Of a stretch of DNA of 16,993 nt, positions 14,238-16,993 are shown one piece after another; the first letter of the stretch is position 1, and each line of letters begins with the position of its first letter. The notes beneath the pieces are model-generated. The model worked only from the letters and a program-made list of their open reading frames with translations. It made no database searches and was not told the origin of the DNA. Location: contig CAMLHB010000037.1 of assembly GCA_946479725.1 (NCBI GenBank), forward strand, positions 1 through 16,993, read 5' to 3'. This DNA is from an uncultured Actinomycetes bacterium. GTDB taxonomy: Bacteria; Actinomycetota; Thermoleophilia; Solirubrobacterales; 70-9. The position numbers and the translations under genes are program-made.

Positions 14238-14273
14238 GAGGAAAGCGCGGCGGCTTTCTCCCCAGTTTTGCTG

Positions 14274-16163
14274 ATGGTGGGATTGGCCCTGACGGGCGGC
14301 GGATTCGCTCTCGCGGACCGCCACATCGCCGGTCTCGGCGTCTGGCTCGTGGTTGCAGCGCTTTTGGTCCTCGGCGCTGCAGGCCGGGCCGCGCTGGGGA
14401 AGCCGTTCTATTGGGGGGCAGGCCTGGTTCTTGCGGTGGCGATTTTCTCTGGGGTCTCATCTTTCTGGTCCGGGTCGGTTGAGTTGAGCGTGACCGAGGG
14501 CGATCGCGTTCTCATCTACCTCGGCGTCCTCCTTGCCGCTTTCCTGATCGCCCAAACCGACCAGAGGGCCCAACGTTTCGCTGAAGGGATCGTTTTTGCA
14601 CTGATCGGTGTCGCGCTGCTCGGCCTCGCCACCCGCCTCCTCCCCCACGTCTTCCCCGTCGCCGAGGGGCTGGGGAGCGGTCCGCGGCTGCGCTACCCGC
14701 TCGGCTACTGGAACGCCAACGGCGTCGCCTGCGGCGTCGCCGCGGCGCTGATCCCCTGGCTCAGCCGGCGCTCGCTGACCCCGGCGCTGCGCTGGCTCGC
14801 GGTCGCCTGCCTGCCGGCGGTCCTGCTGACGCTCTACTTCACCTACTCGCGCGGCGGCGTGCTGGCGCTGCTGGTCGCCGCGATCTGCCTGCTCGCCCTC
14901 TCCCACGACCGGCTCTGGATGCTGGCGACGCTCGCGGTGGGCGTCCTCGGGGCGGCGCCGGCGGTCCTCGCGGTGCAGGCGCGCGACAGCCTCGCCGACA
15001 ACGTCGACAACGCCGCCGCGGTCGACCAGGGCGGCGCAGTGCTGCTGATCCTGCTTGCGGGGACGGCGCTGACGCTGCTGCTGTTCGGGCTGATGCGGCT
15101 GCTGGCGCGGCGCCGCGGCGGCATCGCCGGCCGCGCGGTGGCGATCTCCCGCGACCCGCGGGCGCTGCGGGCGGTCGCGGCCATCGCCGCCCTGGCCGCC
15201 GTGGTCGCCCTGGTGGCGGTCGGCGGCCGCGCCTGGGACCAGTTCTCCAGCTCCGACATCGAGTTCCCGAACCAGCCCCAGCAGCACTTCAGCGACTTCT
15301 CCGGCGCCGGCCGCCACGACTTCTACCGGGTCGCCGTCGACGCCTTCAAGGAAGCGCCGCTGGCCGGCCACGGCGCCGGCACCTACCAGTTCTCCTGGGT
15401 GAAGCTGCGCTCGATCGCGCTCCCCGTCCACAACGCCCACTCGCTCTACCTCGAGGCTTTCGCCGAGTTGGGGGTGATCGGCGGCCTGCTGGTCCTGGCG
15501 ATGGTCGGCTTCCTGCTCTGGACCGGGTTCTCGGCCTGGCGGAACGCCAGCGGCGCCGCCCGCGAGCGCAACGCGGCGCTGCTGGCCGCGGCGCTGGCAC
15601 TTGCCGTCGGCATGGCCTTCGACTGGTTCTGGGAGATCGCCGCCCTCGGCGCCGTCTTCTTCCTCGCCAGCGGCGCCCTGCTCGCCTCCCGCTGCGGCCA
15701 GCTGGCGCGCGCCCGGGTGGCCACCAACGGCCGCGGGAAGAGCCAGGGCGGGATCGGGGTCGCGATCGCCGGCCTGGCGATCGCCTGGCTGACGGCACTG
15801 GCGCTGATCGGCCCGCTCCTGGTCGACCGCGAGATCAACTCCAGCCAGGCGGCCGCGGCCGAAGGCAACTTCGGCGTCGCCACCGAAAAGGCCGACACCG
15901 CCCGCTCGATCGAGCCCTGGGCGGCGAGCCCCTACGAGCAGCTGGGCCTGCTGGCCGAGGTCGAAGGCGACTACGCGACCGCCGCCGCCCAGATCAGCAA
16001 GGCGATCGACCGCGAGGAAGGCAACTGGCTCCTCTACTACCTGCGGGCCCGGATCGAGCACGAGGGCGGGAACCAAGTGGCCGCGCGGGCCGATCTGCGC
16101 AAGGCGCGGGAGCTGAACCCGCAGGAGCGCTGCCTGCACGAAGGGTGGAACGGATGCGGATGA
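14274..16163 (+). CDS. O-antigen ligase/polymerase-family membrane protein with C-terminal TPR
   Basis: This is a multi-pass membrane protein of the Wzy_C/O-antigen ligase group (PF04932), which joins or polymerises lipid-linked sugar chains outside the membrane. Most of the first 475 residues are hydrophobic helices. YPLGYWNANGVACG and FTYSRGGVLAL are typical of the family, and the large outer loop holds FSGAGRHDFYRVAVDAFKEAPLAGHGAGTYQ and VHNAHSLYLEAFAELG, with His386 and His389 as likely functional residues. The last 114 residues form about two to three TPR-like helix pairs (ending KARELNP), a fusion that may recruit partner proteins. The start is uncertain: ATG 14274 gives 629 residues and a slightly short first helix, TTG 14268 is possible, and ATG 14142 would overlap the divergent gene by 82 bases. 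Its stop overlaps the next gene, so they form an operon. Confidence 0.87.
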   Translation: MVGLALTGGGFALADRHIAGLGVWLVVAALLVLGAAGRAALGKPFYWGAGLVLAVAIFSGVSSFWSGSVELSVTEGDRVLIYLGVLLAAFLIAQTDQRAQRFAEGIVFALIGVALLGLATRLLPHVFPVAEGLGSGPRLRYPLGYWNANGVACGVAAALIPWLSRRSLTPALRWLAVACLPAVLLTLYFTYSRGGVLALLVAAICLLALSHDRLWMLATLAVGVLGAAPAVLAVQARDSLADNVDNAAAVDQGGAVLLILLAGTALTLLLFGLMRLLARRRGGIAGRAVAISRDPRALRAVAAIAALAAVVALVAVGGRAWDQFSSSDIEFPNQPQQHFSDFSGAGRHDFYRVAVDAFKEAPLAGHGAGTYQFSWVKLRSIALPVHNAHSLYLEAFAELGVIGGLLVLAMVGFLLWTGFSAWRNASGAARERNAALLAAALALAVGMAFDWFWEIAALGAVFFLASGALLASRCGQLARARVATNGRGKSQGGIGVAIAGLAIAWLTALALIGPLLVDREINSSQAAAAEGNFGVATEKADTARSIEPWAASPYEQLGLLAEVEGDYATAAAQISKAIDREEGNWLLYYLRARIEHEGGNQVAARADLRKARELNPQERCLHEGWNGCG

Positions 16164-16993
16164 CCACCAAGCCCCCCCAGTCGGCTCCGCCCGCCGAGAA
16201 GCCCCGGCTAGGGGACCAGCAGGGGCCTCTGGGCTCGCGCTGGCGCGGGATGATCCTGCGCCGCCTGCTCGCCGCCGGCGACTGGCTCTCGCTGATCGCC
16301 GTCCTCTGCGCGGTCACCGCGGCGACCTCGACTACCGAAATCGCCACCCTCTTCTGGGCGGTTCTCTTCAGTCCCGCCTGGATCCTCGTCGTCAAGCTCC
16401 ACGGCCTCTACGACAACGACCACCGGCGGATCCGCCACAGCACCCTCGACGAGCTTCCCTCGCTGGTCTCGGCCAGCACCCTGGGGACGCTTCTGCTCGA
16501 CAGCCTGCTGGCGCTGACCCCGGTCGGCCCGCTCTCGCCGCAGAGCGCGATCGCGGTCGGCGTCGGCACCCTGGCCGCCAGCTTCGTCCTGCGGGGAACG
16601 ATCCGCTTCGTCTGGCACCGGCTGACCCCGGTCGCGACCGGGGTCGTGGTCGGCCCTGCCGGCGTCGCCGACCTGATGGCGCGGCGGATCTCCACCCACC
16701 CCGAGACGCGGCTGAACCTGGTGGGCTACCTCTCCGCTTCCGAGGAGCGGCCGGCGCGGGAGCTGCCGCGGCTGGGCTCGGCCGCCGACATCTCGAAGAT
16801 CGCCGACGAGTACGCGATCGAGCGCGTCGTCGTCACCGAACACGAGATGGGCGACGGGGCGGCGGAGCGGCTGATCGAGGAGTGCAAGGCGGCCGGGCTG
16901 GCGCTCACCTTCCTGCCCCAGCACTACGGCCTGCTCGGCCCGGGGATCGAGCTCAACCGGCTGGCCGAGCTGCCGGTCCTCGACTTCCGCTTC
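16154..16993 (+). CDS. Polyprenyl-phosphate sugar transferase (exopolysaccharide initiation), 3' truncated by window end
   Basis: The first 280 residues are visible and no stop is reached. The layout is the N-terminal half of WcaJ/WbaP-type exopolysaccharide polyprenyl glycosylphosphotransferases. A cytoplasmic Pro-rich start is followed by about four membrane helices (43-58, 62-81, 103-121, 131-147), with GLYDNDHRRIRHSTLDELP (84-102) between helices 2 and 3. A Rossmann-like domain follows (VVVGPAG at 164-170, IERVVVTEHEM at 222-232), ending at the conserved PVLDFRF. The catalytic bacterial sugar transferase domain should follow beyond the window. Such enzymes load the first sugar phosphate onto undecaprenyl phosphate. 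The ATG at 16154 overlaps the ligase gene by 10 bases; ATG 16160 in the same frame gives a 4-base ATGA overlap. Coupling with the ligase suggests one glycan assembly operon. Confidence 0.88.
   Translation, partial: MRMTTKPPQSAPPAEKPRLGDQQGPLGSRWRGMILRRLLAAGDWLSLIAVLCAVTAATSTTEIATLFWAVLFSPAWILVVKLHGLYDNDHRRIRHSTLDELPSLVSASTLGTLLLDSLLALTPVGPLSPQSAIAVGVGTLAASFVLRGTIRFVWHRLTPVATGVVVGPAGVADLMARRISTHPETRLNLVGYLSASEERPARELPRLGSAADISKIADEYAIERVVVTEHEMGDGAAERLIEECKAAGLALTFLPQHYGLLGPGIELNRLAELPVLDFRF

Noticed and set aside
14457..16139. Minus-strand open frame opposite the ligase gene
   Set aside because: Its Arg/Gln/Gly-rich sequence has no domain, while the plus frame has membrane helices and the ligase motifs.

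Overview
The window is very GC-rich and reads as chromosomal DNA of a high-GC actinobacterium, most likely class Thermoleophilia (Solirubrobacterales-like) or a metagenome-assembled relative. The grounds are codon use, a large secreted RTX-type protein ending in a DKIDC...DxxVxxC tail, a full-length actinobacterial-type Lhr helicase, and GTG/TTG starts with few Shine-Dalgarno sites. This taxonomic call is inference. The first ~120 bases are almost pure C/G homopolymer and look like a contig-end artefact.

Layout. (1) 223-2422, minus strand: a groES-groEL operon with a sigma70-like promoter, a perfect CIRCE operator at the expected transcription start, strong ribosome binding sites and a strong intrinsic terminator. 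(2) 2408-3320, minus: an ASCH-domain protein followed by an SRPBCC-fold protein, whose 3' end carries the groES promoter. (3) 3450-5336, plus: a secreted RTX-like calcium-binding repeat protein, convergent with (4) 5340-6711, minus: a Crp-family regulator and a protein-L-isoaspartate methyltransferase. (5) 6760-7860, minus: a lone archaeal-type P-loop ATPase with a winged-helix-like tail and lower GC. Its start codon and whole upstream gap are filled by three 19-bp palindromes at an exact 23-bp period. (6) 7913-12460, minus: the large helicase Lhr. It has a perfect 17-bp-arm palindrome over its TTG start and a perfect 20-bp-arm inverted repeat encoding an extra loop in its first RecA domain. 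(7) 12520-14223, minus: an exported Gly/Ser/Asn-rich membrane-anchored protein coupled to a secreted glycoside hydrolase. (8) 14274-16993, plus: an O-antigen-ligase-type polymerase with a TPR tail, overlapping a polyprenyl-phosphate sugar transferase cut by the window end. Parts 7 and 8 look like the edge of an exopolysaccharide or cell-surface glycan locus.

The most interesting signals are the 23-bp palindromic array at the ATPase gene (a candidate self-regulating or DNA-marking element) and the two long perfect palindromes tied to lhr. The ASCH protein also seems to keep a YqfB-like active site with Asp in place of Glu. Several minus-strand genes without a Shine-Dalgarno have a TAnnnT-like -10 box 7-11 bases before the start codon, suggesting leaderless transcripts.
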